Source of the DNA: Cricetomys ansorgei
Taxonomy: Eukaryota > Chordata > Mammalia > Rodentia > Nesomyidae
Direction: 5' to 3'
Assembly: GCA_026225945.1 (NCBI GenBank)
Contig: JAMJFZ010000165.1
Location: 283,501-347,500 of the forward strand
DNA: 64,000 nt
Shown: in pieces, positions 20,951 through 32,577 of the stretch
Layout: every line of letters begins with the position of its first letter
Numbering within the stretch: position 1 is the first letter of the stretch
Notes under the pieces: model-generated
Told to the model about the DNA's origin: nothing
The model's input: only the letters and a program-made list of their open reading frames with translations
Databases searched by the model: none
Position numbers and translations under genes: made by a program

Positions 20951-21620
20951 TATTTTATCACTTGTTAGTTATGGGCTATACATGTTTGTTTTGTTTTGTT
21001 CATGTTGAAGCAGGGCTGTAACACTACACTGTGGTCGTTAACCCTCTATTAGGGAAGGATTGAAAGGAAAGACAGAAATCTTCATCGCTTTTGCAAGTGG
21101 CCTTGATACAGAAAGAGAGAAAGAAATCTTCACAGCCTCTTTTTAGGCTGTCCTAAACTCGAATCTCTCCAACCTTTGTTCTCTTAGGAATTATCTCACT
21201 AAGGCAGCAACCCAACCAACAAACCAGCAACCAGCACCCACCCCAACTCCGGGCTTCAGACTTTTTATGCCCTAAATCAAAAGTTCCCATCTACCCATGC
21301 GGCACACAATCCCTAAGACAAGCTACAGGTGCCAGCACGACTGCACCCTGCCAAATTATAGCCACCTGCATCAAGCGTTCCAAATCCAACTCATAAACAT
21401 CCACCACACCTGGGGTGGGAAACTGTACCTAATCCATACGCCATTTTGCGTTTTTAAAGAAACCAAAATAACAAAAACTTGGCTTCCAAGTGTTCCCCTA
21501 CTAGGGCCCCACTATGTAGCCTTGGCTGATCTTGAGTTTACAGGAATCCACCTGCGGGGGCTAAACGGTGCACCAGCACACCACCACACCCAGCGGATAC
21601 ATTTTCTTTTTAAAAATAAG

Positions 21621-21860
21621 CTGGGCATGGTAGCACATGTCTTTAATCCCAGCACTTGGGAAGCGGAGGCAGGTGGATTTGTATGAGTTCCAGGCCAGCC
21701 AGGACTACATAGAGACTTGTCTCAAAAAAAAAGAAAAAAAATTTAAACGTTATTATTCATGTATGTGTGTGTGTGTGTGCATGCGTGCGCATGCAGGGTC
21801 TGTGCACACACACGAGAGGACGTTGTATCCCCTGGAGCTGGAGCTACAGCCGTGAGCCCG
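21621..21860. repeat. B1 (+, 21621-21740) and truncated B2/B3 (-, 21745-21860)
   Basis: A clear B1, then a reversed B2/B3 piece with (GT)n and GGAGCTGGAGCTACAGCCGTGAG. The second ends abruptly where the Cenps CpG island starts. Confidence 0.75.
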
Positions 21861-21934
21861 GATGTGAGTGCTGGGTCCTCCGCAGAGCGGCAGGTGTTGG
21901 CACCCGCGGCTAACCACCGACCCTTCCGCGAGCC

Positions 21935-21949
21935 GCCGCCAGGGGGCGC
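21935..21949 (+). promoter_or_regulatory. Candidate CTCF core site
   Basis: GCCGCCAGGGGGCGC closely fits the CTCF core (CCASYAGRKGGC plus GC). It lies about 100 bp upstream of the Cenps start codon. Confidence 0.5.
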
Positions 21950-22049
21950 GCGCGCGGCGGAAAGGAGACGCTTCGCGCTTTGACCCTCCGCGCGGCCCGT
22001 CGCGGACGAGGAGCGGGAAAGTCCGACCGGACCCGCGCGGTCCGCAGCG

Positions 22050-22097
22050 ATGGAGGAGGTGGAGGCCGACGAGCAGCGGCAGTTCTCTCACCAGCAA
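22050..22097 (+). CDS. Cenps: Cenps coding exon 1
   Basis: Sixteen codons, MEEVEADEQRQFSHQQ; donor gtacga. Confidence 0.93.
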
Positions 22098-25000
22098 GTA
22101 CGAATAGACGGGGTCCCGGCGCCAGGGCAGGACGGCGTCGAGGCCCCAGCCGGCCTCCGCAGTGCGCAGGCGTCACTGGCTGCAAGGCGGAGCGTGGGTT
22201 CGCGCCCCGGAGCCTGCGCCTGCGGCCTGCTCCCGGCTTCCCCAGGGCTGTGAGGGTGGAATGTGGGCGCTAGAGAAGGCGGGGCTTAGCTGGAGCGCGA
22301 AGCCGCGGGTTCGAGTCCCAGCTCCTCACAAACCGGGCTCGGTGGAGAAGGACTGAGATCCCAGCGCGGGGGGTGGAGGCAGAAGCAAGTTCAAGTCCAT
22401 CTCCTGCGACGTGTCGAGTTCTAAGGCCAACACTGAACACAGGAGCCCGGGGGTGGGGTGGGGTGGGGTGAGGGGAGAGACTGCTCCGCTGGGAGGGAGG
22501 GACGGAGGGAGGGACCAGCCACTGACCCAGAGGGTGAGGCAGGGTTCTGAGTGTCAGGTCAACTGACACTGAGTGTCAGGTCAGTTAGCCAACCACAGAG
22601 AGGGCAGGCCGGGCGCGGGGTCAGGAGCGCGCAGAGCTCCCTGAGCTCGGGCTAGCCTGGTCTACAGAGCGCGGCCCTGTGGAAGGAATAAAGAGTCGGC
22701 GGGGTGAGGAGCGAGGGGGTCTGAGCCATGCGTGGTCCCCCGAGTCAGAGCCGCAGGTCCTGCAGGCCCGGCGCGGGTTCAGGCGCCGGCCGTGGCGAGT
22801 TCGGGGCTGGGGTTTCCTCGCGGTTCTGCGCTCCCGCTTGAAGAAATCCCGACATTAGAGCCGTTGCTGGAGTCGAGCCTCGAACACCCAAGTGGCCCGG
22901 CCTGCCTTCGCGGGTTGGCTTGCTGTATTCTTCCGTAGCGAGCGCTGTGCTCGGGCAGTGGGCTCCTGGTTAAGGGCTGGGATCCTGACCCTGCTCAGGG
23001 GTCCGCTGGGGGCCGATTCAGTCTGTGGAGGCTCCGGGTTCAGAAGCCAGGCGGCCATCCCAGCCCTGGGGAGGCAGAGGCAGGCGCGTTTCTGAGTTAC
23101 AGGCCCCCGGGTGTCACAGGGCGACCCCGTCTAAAAACAAAGAATAGAAATCAAATGGGATTCACAGTCAGCTTCAGGGTGGCGAGGACGGGCCTCTGTT
23201 CTCTTACATCCCACGGTGCAGAGGTTCGCTCGGTTGGTTCGGGACGGGCTCTCCCCTGGCTCACGCCTCTGCCTCCGCCTCCCAGATGCTGGGACTGCGG
23301 GCACCGGCCAGCCCCGGAGCAGCTCAGAACCTCAGTCTGTAGTCAGGGTAGCTGTCTTTCTCCTTCATCTGGAACAGCGGAGGATGGGTTGCTCCTGTCA
23401 TCTCGGCCATCGCTTCAGTTTTGCCGTCTTTGACGCTCACAGTTCCGACAGTTTGGGGAGCCCGTTAAGGCAAAGGTGTGGTGAGAGCAGGGACTGTGGT
23501 TTTTGTTATTATTAAATTTATTCATTTTGATGGGAATGCTGTCAGGACAGCTTCCACGAGTCAGGTTGTCAGGCTTGGCAGCAGGCACCTTCATTCATAA
23601 TCTATCATGACACACACATATATACACACACATATACACATATACACATACACACACCTATACACACACATACATACACACATATATACACATATACACA
23701 CACATATATACACACACACACATATATACACACATACACATATATACACATACATATACACACAAACACATATACACACATATACACACATATACACACA
23801 CACACATATATACACATACATATATACACACAAACACATATACACACACACATACCTACACCTTTTTTATTTTATTTTTTGACAGGGTCTTACTCTGTAG
23901 CCCTGGCTAGCCTGGAACGCACAGAAATCCACCTCCCTCTGCCTCCCAAGTTCTGGGATTAAAGGCGTGTGCCACCATGTCTGGAAGTCGTATTTTTATT
24001 TCTTATTATTTCTTGGTGTTAGGGATCGAGCTCAGGGCCTGGTACATGCCGGGCAAGCCCTCTGCCACTGAACTATGTCGGCGGAGCCTTTTGGTTTCTG
24101 CAGTCTCAGTTCTTAGAGCAGAGCCTGGCTCTTAGTGACAGTAAGTGCTTACTGATTAAACGAGGTTGTAAAGATGAGCTTACATTTGCGTCTCAGCCTG
24201 GCTTGCAGAGGACCCCAACACCCAATTAACCAGCGTTCTTGGCCCGTTGACAGCATCGAACGAGGTGGACACGGCCTCGCCCTTGAGTTTAGGGTCAGGT
24301 GATTTAGCCTCCAGGGTCTGGAGCATGGAGGAAGGAAGGCAGCCCAGCCTGCAGGGCAGACAAAACCTCCTGGAGCCAGAAGCACTCGGGGAGATCCGTG
24401 TCCTGTTCCCAGCCCCACCCATACCTGAACGAGGTCCGTAAGGGTCTTCAACCTCCTGGGCTGGTGACTATTTTCCCTCTTCTACCAGAGGCCTGGATTT
24501 ACCTTGCCTGATGCCTGAGCAGACAAGGGGTTAGGGAACGGGTCCCTGGCTCATCTCTCTGGCCCCTCCGGAAGGTCCTAGACTATTCTGCGGTTGACCT
24601 CATCTTGCCTTGTTAGGGCAAGCCGGGCGGGTTTCTAAGGAACCACGAGACATGGACCGCTGTAACATATAGGAGGCATTTATTGATTACCGGCGCTCTC
24701 CGGGTCCCGCCTATCCCACGCAGGAGATGAGCATGGCGGGCCCCCGATCCCTCCCCCCCCCCCCCCCAGCCCTTTTATCGGGTTAGGGCAAAGGGGTCTG
24801 GGGATGGGGGCTCGTGCAGCTGATTGGCTTCGAGCTCTCTATGTTAGACTAATTGGTCGGGAGTTTCGCGCGCGCGGGATCCAGGGGTGGCGTGGTCAAC
24901 CTGTGCCCTTGGACTAGCCCCTTGGGACAGGGTGGCTCCTGGTATGCTGGGGAAGGAAGAATCCTGCTGATAAGCTTAATGGTCATTTCCCTGTGGGTGG

Positions 25001-28000
25001 GGAGGAGACTGAAGAGTACTGTTAATGGCCGTACTTGGGAAGGCATTTCCCCCTATATGTGATTGCATTTCTATGTTTCATATTCCTTAAACCCTTTCAG
25101 CCTATGCCGTGGCTAGGCCGTCGCCACACCTGCCTCAGCTCTGTCTCCAGATGTCATATGATGCTGACGTCCAAACAGCAGCTGTGACTGCTGAGAGACC
25201 CTCACAGTCAGGCCTGTTGACCCTCACTCCTAGGACGGGGGTAGGGCCACTAGGCCCTCTCCTGATTGCAGCCAGCTGCATGGACTCCTGCCCTGATTGC
25301 TGGGCCTCAGGCTCTCGGGAGGCCCTAGAGCATGCGTACATAGATGAGGGAGGTTCCCAGGAGGCACTCGGTCTTTGCAGTCATGGGGGAGTTCTCACCG
25401 TGCTGGGGTGAGACTTTGCGTCTTGTGGCTGCTTTGGGGTCACCCGTGCTCTGTCGGATGCTCAATAAACACATTGGTTCCCCAAATTAGACTTGGCTGG
25501 GATGGTACTTTGCTTTGCTTGTGCCCTGTGAGGAGGGATAGACAGTTGTTTACGTCTCACGCACGTCACTGGAGAGACAGGGCGAGGGGCATAACAGGCC
25601 TGTCCTGCCTCCGAGGCTGCTGCTGAGCTCGCTGAGCTTCCCCCCTCCCGGTGCGTCTCTGCCTAGGGAGGAGTGACGTTTTCCAGTACTTGAAAGGGTT
25701 TCTCAGGACGAGGGATGCGACCCAATGGAAGCGTTTGCCTAGCACGTGAGGCTCTGGTTTGATCCCCAGCACTGCCAAAAGTGGGGGTGTGGGATCCCTG
25801 AGGAACGGGAAGGCTGTGGAGGTGGCTTGTGATGTAACCCTCTGAACCAAAGGATGGCCGGGTGTGTGTCCACAGCCATCCCTGCCGTGTGCCGTCCCCT
25901 GGGCACGAAGGGACGGGGACAGGGTCGTCTGCCTTTGATTAGCCGCTTCAAGGCTACAAACGAGTTTTCTCATCGTGTCCCCAGACAGGCCCTTAATGAG
26001 CAGGGGCCAGACGGTCGTGCGTGTGGCTGGTGTCACTTCCCCTGCTGACTGCCATAGTTCTCCGTGCGACCTAGATCATAGCCCTTAGCCAGAAGTCATG
26101 TTTCCCAAGTCACGCTCCAGAGTGTCGTTAATTCGTTAGCGCGCCCAAGCGTCACTCGGCCCGCTGGGAGGTGCTCAGGGATATCCCACGGGATCGGGCC
26201 AGCAGCCCCTCTCCTTGGCCTTGGTCTCCGAGATGCGCGACTCTTGCTCGCAGCCCCTGAAGGATCCGGTTTCCCCGCAGAGGCTGAAGGCGGCGGTTCA
26301 CCACACGGTCGGCAGTCTCTGCGAGGAAGTTGCGTTGGACAAGCAGGTGCAGTTCAGCAGACAGACCATCGCGGCCATCTCGGAGGTGACCTTCCGACAG
26401 TGCGGTACGAGGCCACTGCCTTCTCTACAGGACTCCGGGGCCCAGTGTGGCAGGTCTCGCCCAACCACGGACTTCCTCATCAGCTCAGGGCCGTAAGATC
26501 TGGACACCGTGTGGGGAGCGCTGATACATTCTCCTGCTGCGTCTGCACCTTGTTTAACTGCCCTGGTGTCCGGAGCGCTGGACATGTTTCCATTTCAGCG
26601 CTCTGTGGCGCTTCTGTGCTTCCATGGCGTGTGTGACAGCTGAGCCAGGGCCGTGGGCATTGGCTTTAGGGGGATTAGTGTCCTCACAAGCTACAGCTTA
26701 GAGCAGATTTCAAAGGACGGCCACTAGAGACCAAAGGTGTCACCACAGATAGGATGAGGCTTCCAAGGAGAGTGGAGGGTGCTGGGAAAGGCAGGAGGGG
26801 ACAGGGTTTTAGAAACCGGGTGCCGTCAGCAGATGACCAGCCGCCCAGGGTGTCTCCTCTGTTCGCCTCCAAGGTTTGTAAAGTCTCTGTGCCGACTAGA
26901 AACAAGGCTTCACTCTTCCTGACGGTGGAGATGAGCCAGCTAAAATCTGTTTTTCCCCCTCTCTTTCAGAAAGTTTTGCCAGAGACCTTGAAATGTTTGC
27001 CAGGTGGGTAGAGAAGCTGCTTGCGTAACCCCAGCTCCACTGACGTCATCGCCGCCCCCATCTGGCAGTATATTTCGGGAGTGCTGTGGGGCCTTGTTTG
27101 CTGGGGGCCGGGGCTGGTCACGATGCTGCAGGGAGCTCACATCTGCTCTGATCACGTCAGTTCAGACTGTCTCGGTGTCTCCGAGTTCTCTGAAGGGCTC
27201 CAAGTCACCCAGCTCCCTCTGGCGAAGGTCAGAATCATCCCCAGGACTCTGCACAGGGGCTGGTTTGATTGCCCTGGCTCTGGTGACTGGGTGTCGGTCC
27301 CTCTCGGGCCGCAGCCCTGGATGCTTGCAGGTGTGCAGAGAACGGCAGGCAGGGCTTTCGTTACACACTGGTCATGAGGAAGACATCACCTTCCCAAGAA
27401 GGGGGGGGTGGTTTGCTTTCTGGTGGAGAGGCCTGAGCTTTTACAGGTGATTTATGTTCAGCTCTTCAATTAGCACCTCAGGTAATTGGAAGCCATTGCT
27501 TTTATGCAGCTGTTTGGCTCTCTCTCTCTCTCTCCCTCTCCCTCTCTCTCCCTCCCTCCCTCCCTCTCTCTCTCTCTCTCACCTCAGCTTCTCAGCCACA
27601 CGTCTCACCTTGTTCCTCAGCACTCTTTGTTTCCGGGATGAATATTTTCAATGAATTAAAGCAGCGGGCTCTCGGGGGGCCCTAAATCTTCTCTCCCCTG
27701 TATATATCATCCGTCCCTAAAAACTGCTTAGCATCGTCAGCCTGGCCAAGAGGGATGAGGTAGTATTATGGGATGCTGATAGCTCATTCAGCTGCTGCTG
27801 ATCTGTGCTCCCCCCCCAGACTCCATGAAGTGTATAGCGCCTTCACTTCCCCGTCTGTGTTAGCTGTAGAAGTAATGAAATCTGTAAAAACATCTTTGTG
27901 TCTTTCCGGAAACAAGCTGGGCAAGGTGGGGCATGCCTGAATCTCAGGGCTGGGGAAGTTGAGGCAGGAGGCTCAGAAGTCAAAAAACAATCTAGAAACT

Positions 28001-31000
28001 GAGGCTGGGGAGGCGGCTCAGTGGTCCTGCAGAGGACCTCAGTTCAATTTCCAGACCTACGTGGTGGCTCAGTACTGTTCATGACTCCAGTTCCAGGGGC
28101 TCCGACACCCTCTTTCTGGCCTCCTCAGGCACCGGGCATGAATGTGGTACAGACATACATGCACATAAGACAAGCGCGCGCGCACGCAGGCGTTTAGAAA
28201 AAATCCAGAGGGAAGGCTCAGTGGTTAAGAGCACTGGTCCTTCTTCCAGAGGACTCTGGTTCCATTCCCAGCAGCCCCATGGCTGCTGTTTTCCAGACCT
28301 GTCAGAGGCTTTCCCGACAGTAAAGGGAGCCTTGTGGCCCTGAGGACGTGCTGCCATGTGCCTCGGCCTCCCGTGAGCCAGAGCTGGGGAGGGCGGGTTG
28401 CACGGACAGACTTTGGGCTTCAAACTGGCCTTCTTGTTGGGTATGGCCTGAGGAGGACCATGCCTGTCATTAGATAGCACCCATTTTTCAGGGTGATTTT
28501 TTTTTTTTTTTTGAGACGTCGGAATGAGCAGAATGAAATAGTGTCTCCCTGTATAGCCTAGGTTGGTCTCAAACCAGCAATCCTGCCTCTGCCTCCCAAG
28601 TGCTGGGGTTACAGGGCGTGGTCACTGTGCCCCTCCCTACCTGGTACCATGGCACTGACCTCAGTCAAAGACTTCCCCTGCCAAGTTTGGTGCTTTCCTT
28701 CAGCCTGGGTCCTGCAGCTCTTCTCCAAGGGCTGATTACAAAGTGCTGCAGACTGCTATTTATACCCGTCTCCAGCCAAACAAAACAGGGAGTCTTCCCT
28801 CTCACAGCCATGCAGACCCTCACTGCAGACTCTGATCCTGTGAAACAGCCCCTCCAGAGGCCGACAGGAGGACCAGAGTCCTGTCTCAAAGAAAAAACAA
28901 ATTCAGGCCATGCGTAGCGGTGCAGGCCTTCAAGGGAGGCAAGCCGGTGGATCCCCATGAGAACTACAGGAGAGTTCAAGGCTAACTAGGGCTCCATTTC
29001 TTCCTTTGTCTGAATTTTGCATTCAGTTCACTTTTCTTTTCAAGACAGGGTTTCTCTGTAGCTCTGGCTGTCCTGGAACTCACTCTGTAGACCAGGCTGG
29101 CCTCAAACTCAGAGATCCACCTGCCTCTGCCTCCCGAGTGCTGGGATTAAAGGCGTGCGCCACCACCGCCCGGCCCCTCTTCAGTTCTTAGTGTGTGTTG
29201 TCTTACAAGCACTGCTGTCTGTTATGAAATGACACGTGGAGTGTGCATTTAGCAGGGAGTGAAGAATGAATGTGGCATTAAATGCAATGTGATTGCAGTG
29301 TGACTCCATCTTCACCCGAGCAAGCTGATGTTTGTGAGGACTGATTGGTGCTGACCCCCGAGCTAGTTAAGGACACGGTTTTCTAGTTATTCCTGCCTCC
29401 CGCGCTCTTAGTTTAGACAGAAGTCAGTAACGATGGGAAAGGATGTGATCAGCGTAATAAGTTATCCAGAATAGCTTATTATCTCAGTTTACCTTTTATT
29501 ATATATATGTGTGTGTGTGTGTCCGCACGTGTACATACTCATGAGTTCAGAAGCCCACAGAGGACAGAGGACCCTGGAGCTGGAGTTACAGGCAGTTGTG
29601 AGGCGCCAGCTATAGACGCTGGAGATTGAACTCTACCTCTACAAGGAGGAGAATGCCTCTCTACTGCCCCCATCTCTCCTGCCGCCATCTTTCATAGCAA
29701 GGTTGGAGGATGACAGGATCTGGGCCCAGGCTGTGAGCAGGAGGCAGAACCAGTTTAAAGGAAGTTCTTTGTTCTGCCAGGCTCTATGTGTGTGTGTGTT
29801 GCGGGGGGTGGGGGCGGCGGCAGGGTCACAGCTTGCAGGGAAGCAGGTTCCAGGAAGAGCTGCCCGAGCTTTGTAGTTCAGCCCTGGGAGAAGAGCTTCA
29901 GACGCCAGCATTGTGGACGTTTCTGCTCGGTGAGCTGTTTGGTGTCTACCTGAGCAGGGGCAGTCTTGTATCTTAAGGTTTTCTTTCTCTTCACCAACAT
30001 CACATGCTGGCCTTGTGCAGTCTGTGGTTCCACTTTAGAAGGCTTCTGACTCCTCGGGCCTCTTCCCTGCTCTCCAGGCTCTTGGTCCTCAGGCCCAGGG
30101 CACAGATGGGCTCCAGTGTCTGCTGTGGGGAGCTGGTACCTTGGCTAGGAACGTCAGTCATGTGGTGTCTCTCTTACCTGATGACCTTGATCTGAAGAGA
30201 CGGGCCACCTCGGCGTCCTGCTCATCTGAAATCTGACCATGAACTTTTGCATTTCATCAGAACTTTAATACCAAACGTTTTGGTGACTTGTTTCTGCCCT
30301 TTCCGCAGACATGCAAAAAGAAGCACAATTACCACTGACGATGTGAAGCTCTTAGCCAGGCGGAGTAATTCACTGGTGAGAGATGAATTTCTTTGCCCAC
30401 TCCCCTTCCCCACTGGAATACATTATTCCCAATTAATCACTCAAAGGCGTGTAGCTATTCCCCAGGGCACCTTGCATTAAAAACTAGAGATGGCTGAACC
30501 ATTCAGACCTGCCTGTAATTTATAGTTCTCCTTTCATCATGATGGATCTTGCAAAGCCAATTTGAAATTTTCTAATCAGCTCTCTCTGGATTCCATAATT
30601 TACCTTTTTCGTAATATCTCAAGACTTCGGTCCTGTGTTTCATTTACAACATGATGTCACAAACTAGTCATGGGTTAGTCTGTGGGGTGGTACCCACCCC
30701 ACCTCCACCCCAGTCCTGGGGGTTGAACCTAGGGCCTTATGTGTGCCACACAAGTGCTGTAACTTGGCACTATGTGTCCAGTCTCTTTTATCTTCTTGTT
30801 TTTAAAGTGAATTATTTCATTTTATGTGTCTGAGTGTTTGGCCTGCGAGCATATATGTATACCATATGATTCCTGGTGCCCTTGGTGGTCAGAACAGGGT
30901 CTCAGAAAACCTGAAACTGGAGTTAACGGATAATCGTGAGCCACACTGGATGCTGTGAATCAAGCCTCGGTCCTCTTGCTAGAGCAACAAGTGATCTTAG

Positions 31001-31934
31001 CCATTGAGCATCTCCCCTGGCCCATCTCTTGTTTTGAGACAGGTCATGCCAAATTATATAGGCTGGTCTTGAACTTGACTTCTAGCCCAGGTAGGCTTTG
31101 AACACGAGACCTTCCTCCCGTGGCAGCATCCCAGTAGCCTGGATTACAGATGTGACCCCTGGGCCCGGCTGTACCCGAAGTTCTGATGGCCAGGGAGGGA
31201 TGGAGGTCTCTAAGGCTGGTTATTCAGAAGAGAGCACAATTTCTATTTTTTCCACGTGTAAAAAGTCATTCTGACTAAGCTGTCATTTTCTCAGTGATGA
31301 CACTTGACACTGAGGGTGCCCGGTCACCCGGCTGTGGCTGACGGCAGATCGGCGATCCTGCCTGGCCTCAACCCTTCCTGTGATGTCTTCTCCACAAGAA
31401 CAGGGGAGCTGGAGAGATGGCTCAATGGATAAGAACACTTGCTGCTCTTCCAGAAGACCTAGGTTCAACTCCCAAGCTCACAACTGTCTGTACCTCCAGT
31501 TCCAGGGGATCCGACAGACACACACACAAACACACATGCAGGCAAAACACACTGCACATAAAATAGAAATAAATCATTAAAAAAAAAAAAGCAGGGATTT
31601 GACTCCACTGTGTCCATGTCCGTTTCTGGCCTAGGGATAGTCTTAGTGCTCAGTTCAGTCAGTGAATTTCCATCCAGTTCTTCTGGGGTATCAGAGAAGG
31701 TATAAATAGTTTGTGATTATTTTTAGGTTTATAGATGGTTTTACAGCCAGATTTAAAAATTTAAATATGGTTTTGCTTTTTTATATATATACATAGCTAA
31801 AATACATCACAGAGAAAAATGAAGAGATTGCTCAGCTTAACCTAGAGCGAAAGGCCAAGAAGAAAAAGAAGCCGGAGGAAGAAAACAGGAGTTCCAGGGA
31901 GCCCGATGCTGAGGTGGAGGCCAGCGAAAGTTAA
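22050..31934 (+). CDS. Cenps: Centromere protein S / MHF1 (whole gene, 5 coding exons)
   Basis: Histone-fold protein that pairs with CENP-X (MHF2). It works at the kinetochore in the CENP-T-W-S-X complex and, with FANCM, in Fanconi anemia replication-fork repair. Five exons join without interruption to 136 residues (human 138). Seen: N-terminal EADEQRQFSHQQRLKAAVHHTVG, first histone-fold helices with CEEVALDKQVQFSRQTIAAISEVTFRQC, then ESFARDLEMFARHAKRSTITTDDVKLLARRSNSL, and a basic C-terminal tail with KAKKKKK. All introns are GT-AG. The start at 22050 matches the MEEE-type N-terminus of orthologues. The gene reads toward Cort, 2.4 kb downstream; a CENPS-CORT readthrough transcript is known in human. 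Confidence 0.95.
22449..22478 (+). repeat. GGGGT repeat, possible G-quadruplex
   Basis: Five or more runs of four or five G separated by T in Cenps intron 1, close to the CpG-island promoter. Confidence 0.7.
23609..23857. repeat. CA/TA alternating tract
   Basis: About 250 bases of ACAC and ATAT alternation in Cenps intron 1 with internal higher-order copies. Open frames on both strands here (His/Thr/Tyr or Cys/Val/Tyr only) are artefacts. Confidence 0.95.
23870..24092 (-). repeat. B1 (23870-23985) and ID-like (24008-24092), minus
   Basis: Reversed B1 (GACAGGGTCTTACTCTGTAGCCC to GGCGTGTGCCACCATG) followed by reversed ID (GGGATCGAGCTCAGGGCCTGGTACATGCC). Confidence 0.8.
24611..25128 (-). mobile_element. 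Solo LTR of an ERV (ERVK-like), minus strand
   Basis: On the minus strand it runs TGTGGCGACGG to GCCCTAACA, about 518 bp. It has a TATA-like GATAAAAGGG (plus 24773-24782 region), a C-rich tract and CAATAAATGCCTCC as poly(A) signal. The flanks TTGCCT and CTGCCT may be an imperfect target duplication. No internal viral genes are present. Confidence 0.6.
25700..25785 (+). repeat. ID-like SINE
   Basis: GAAGCGTTTGCCTAGCACGTGAGGCTCTGGTTTGATCCCCAGCACTGCC keeps the tRNA-like A and B box spacing. The rest of 25129-26280 has no recognised gene; CpG density rises just before exon 2. Confidence 0.7.
26281..26404 (+). CDS. Cenps: Cenps coding exon 2
   Basis: Acceptor ttccccgcag, donor gtacga; residues 17-57, the first half of the histone fold. 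Confidence 0.95.
26970..27003 (+). CDS. Cenps: Cenps coding exon 3
   Basis: A 34-base exon, acceptor ctctttcag, donor gtgggt; with the split codons it gives ESFARDLEMFAR. Confidence 0.93.
27517..27580. repeat. (CT)n/(CCCT)n simple repeat
   Basis: Pure pyrimidine run in Cenps intron 3. 27004-27516 and 27581-27904 hold nothing recognised. Confidence 0.9.
27905..28300 (+). repeat. B1 fragment and two B2 copies
   Basis: B1 remnant 27905-28000, B2 28001-28200 with a CGCG-containing tail, and a truncated B2 28205-28300 (GGCTCAGTGGTTAAGAGCACTGG). Confidence 0.75.
28500..29178 (-). repeat. Two minus B1 SINEs with a B1 remnant between
   Basis: Minus B1 at 28500-28622 headed by a T run, and a near-consensus minus B1 at 29028-29178 (little diverged, so relatively young). 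A short plus B1 remnant is at about 28905-28990. Confidence 0.85.
29488..29672 (-). repeat. B2/B3 SINE, diverged
   Basis: A TATATGTGTG tail, then CCTGGAGCTGGAGTTACAGGCAGTTGTGAG, the reversed B2 body. Confidence 0.65.
30309..30375 (+). CDS. Cenps: Cenps coding exon 4
   Basis: Acceptor tttccgcag, donor gtgaga; residues 69-91, HAKRSTITTDDVKLLARRSNSL, the DNA-contacting loop and last fold helix start. Confidence 0.95.
30690..31172 (-). repeat. ID-like, B2 and B1 SINEs, minus
   Basis: ID-like 30690-30775, B2 30800-31023 (ATTTTATGTGTCTGAGTGTTTGGCC to CCCCTGGCCC) and B1 31028-31172, in Cenps intron 4. Confidence 0.75.
31405..31591 (+). repeat. B2 SINE close to Cenps exon 5
   Basis: Full-length B2 with head GAGCTGGAGAGATGGCTCAATGG, AATAAA in the tail and a 12-A end; about 200 bp before the exon 5 acceptor. 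Confidence 0.9.
31797..31934 (+). CDS. Cenps: Cenps coding exon 5 and stop
   Basis: Acceptor tacatag; residues 92-136, KYITEKNEEIAQLNLERKA then a Lys-rich stretch and an acidic Ser/Glu tail, stop TAA. Confidence 0.95.
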   Translation, partial: LKYITEKNEEIAQLNLERKAKKKKKPEEENRSSREPDAEVEASES

Positions 31935-32021
31935 GTCCTGGCCACTTGAAAAGGCAGCCCTCAGCAGGGAGCATGTGCCCACCAAGCGTCTGAAGGGATA
32001 AGGGGAGATGTTCAAAGGAAG

Positions 32022-32027
32022 AATAAA
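32022..32027 (+). terminator. Cenps: Cenps proximal polyadenylation signal
   Basis: AATAAA about 90 bases after the stop; the resulting 3' UTR would be short. Confidence 0.45.
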
Positions 32028-32245
32028 ACTGGCTGGGCAGCGTTTTGTGCTGCGGAGAGCTGGGAATTCCAGCAAAGCCACCCTGAGCTTTACTCGGCCG
32101 GGAAAGGCTCGCGTTCGGATGGCCCACCGAGCCTTAGTGACTGCGGCTGGCAAAACGTGATGGCAATTAGACACGCCGGAAGTTCGGGGGATAAGAACGG
32201 CCCTTCCCTGCTTGTTTTCTGGGCAGCAGCGGTCTCTGAGGAGTG

Positions 32246-32251
32246 AATAAA
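32246..32251 (+). terminator. Cenps: Cenps distal polyadenylation signal
   Basis: AATAAA about 310 bases after the stop, followed by TGTATTTATTT. Confidence 0.6.
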
Positions 32252-32577
32252 GATGTATTTATTTAGCTCTGGTCACCGGCGGTCTCAGACCTGCAGCAGC
32301 TTGATCACCAGCGAAAGATGGTTTTGGGGAACGGAATTTCTTACTCCTTAAAGGTGATTTTACTCAAACGTGGTTTTATGTGACTTTTCTAGCAATTTTG
32401 TAATTAATCCTTGGCTCTTCTGAGCAGAAGGTCGCTTCAGGGGAAAGTCTGGACATTGGTGCTGAGAGCTGGTGTCCCAAGGGTCCAGTTCTACTGCTTC
32501 TGTGTCTCGAGGGCTGTGTAGACCTTCAGGGCTGCTCTCTCTTCCTTACCGAGGGGTAGGGGTACAGAGGGCTGCCT

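Larger units (their letters stand above)
21890..23100. promoter_or_regulatory. Cenps: Cenps CpG island promoter
   Basis: Very CpG-rich DNA around the first Cenps exon, with no TATA box; initiation is probably within about 150 bp upstream of 22050. It extends into intron 1 over old B1/ID-like remnants (about 22265-22450, 22605-22700, 23045-23150). Confidence 0.75.
31935..32270 (+). other. Cenps: Cenps 3' UTR
   Basis: Runs from the stop through two AATAAA hexamers at 32022 and 32246. Free of SINEs. Confidence 0.65.

Noticed and set aside
22265..22330. tRNA-like stretch with box B GGTTCGAGTCC near the Cenps promoter
   Set aside because: The A box and acceptor stem do not pair as in a tRNA; it fits an ID-type SINE remnant better.
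23591..23882. Cys/Val/Tyr and His/Thr/Ile open frames
   Set aside because: CA/TA repeat translation.
26090..26280. Second Cenps promoter upstream of exon 2
   Set aside because: CpG density is only locally raised and no start-site motif or alternative first exon can be supported.
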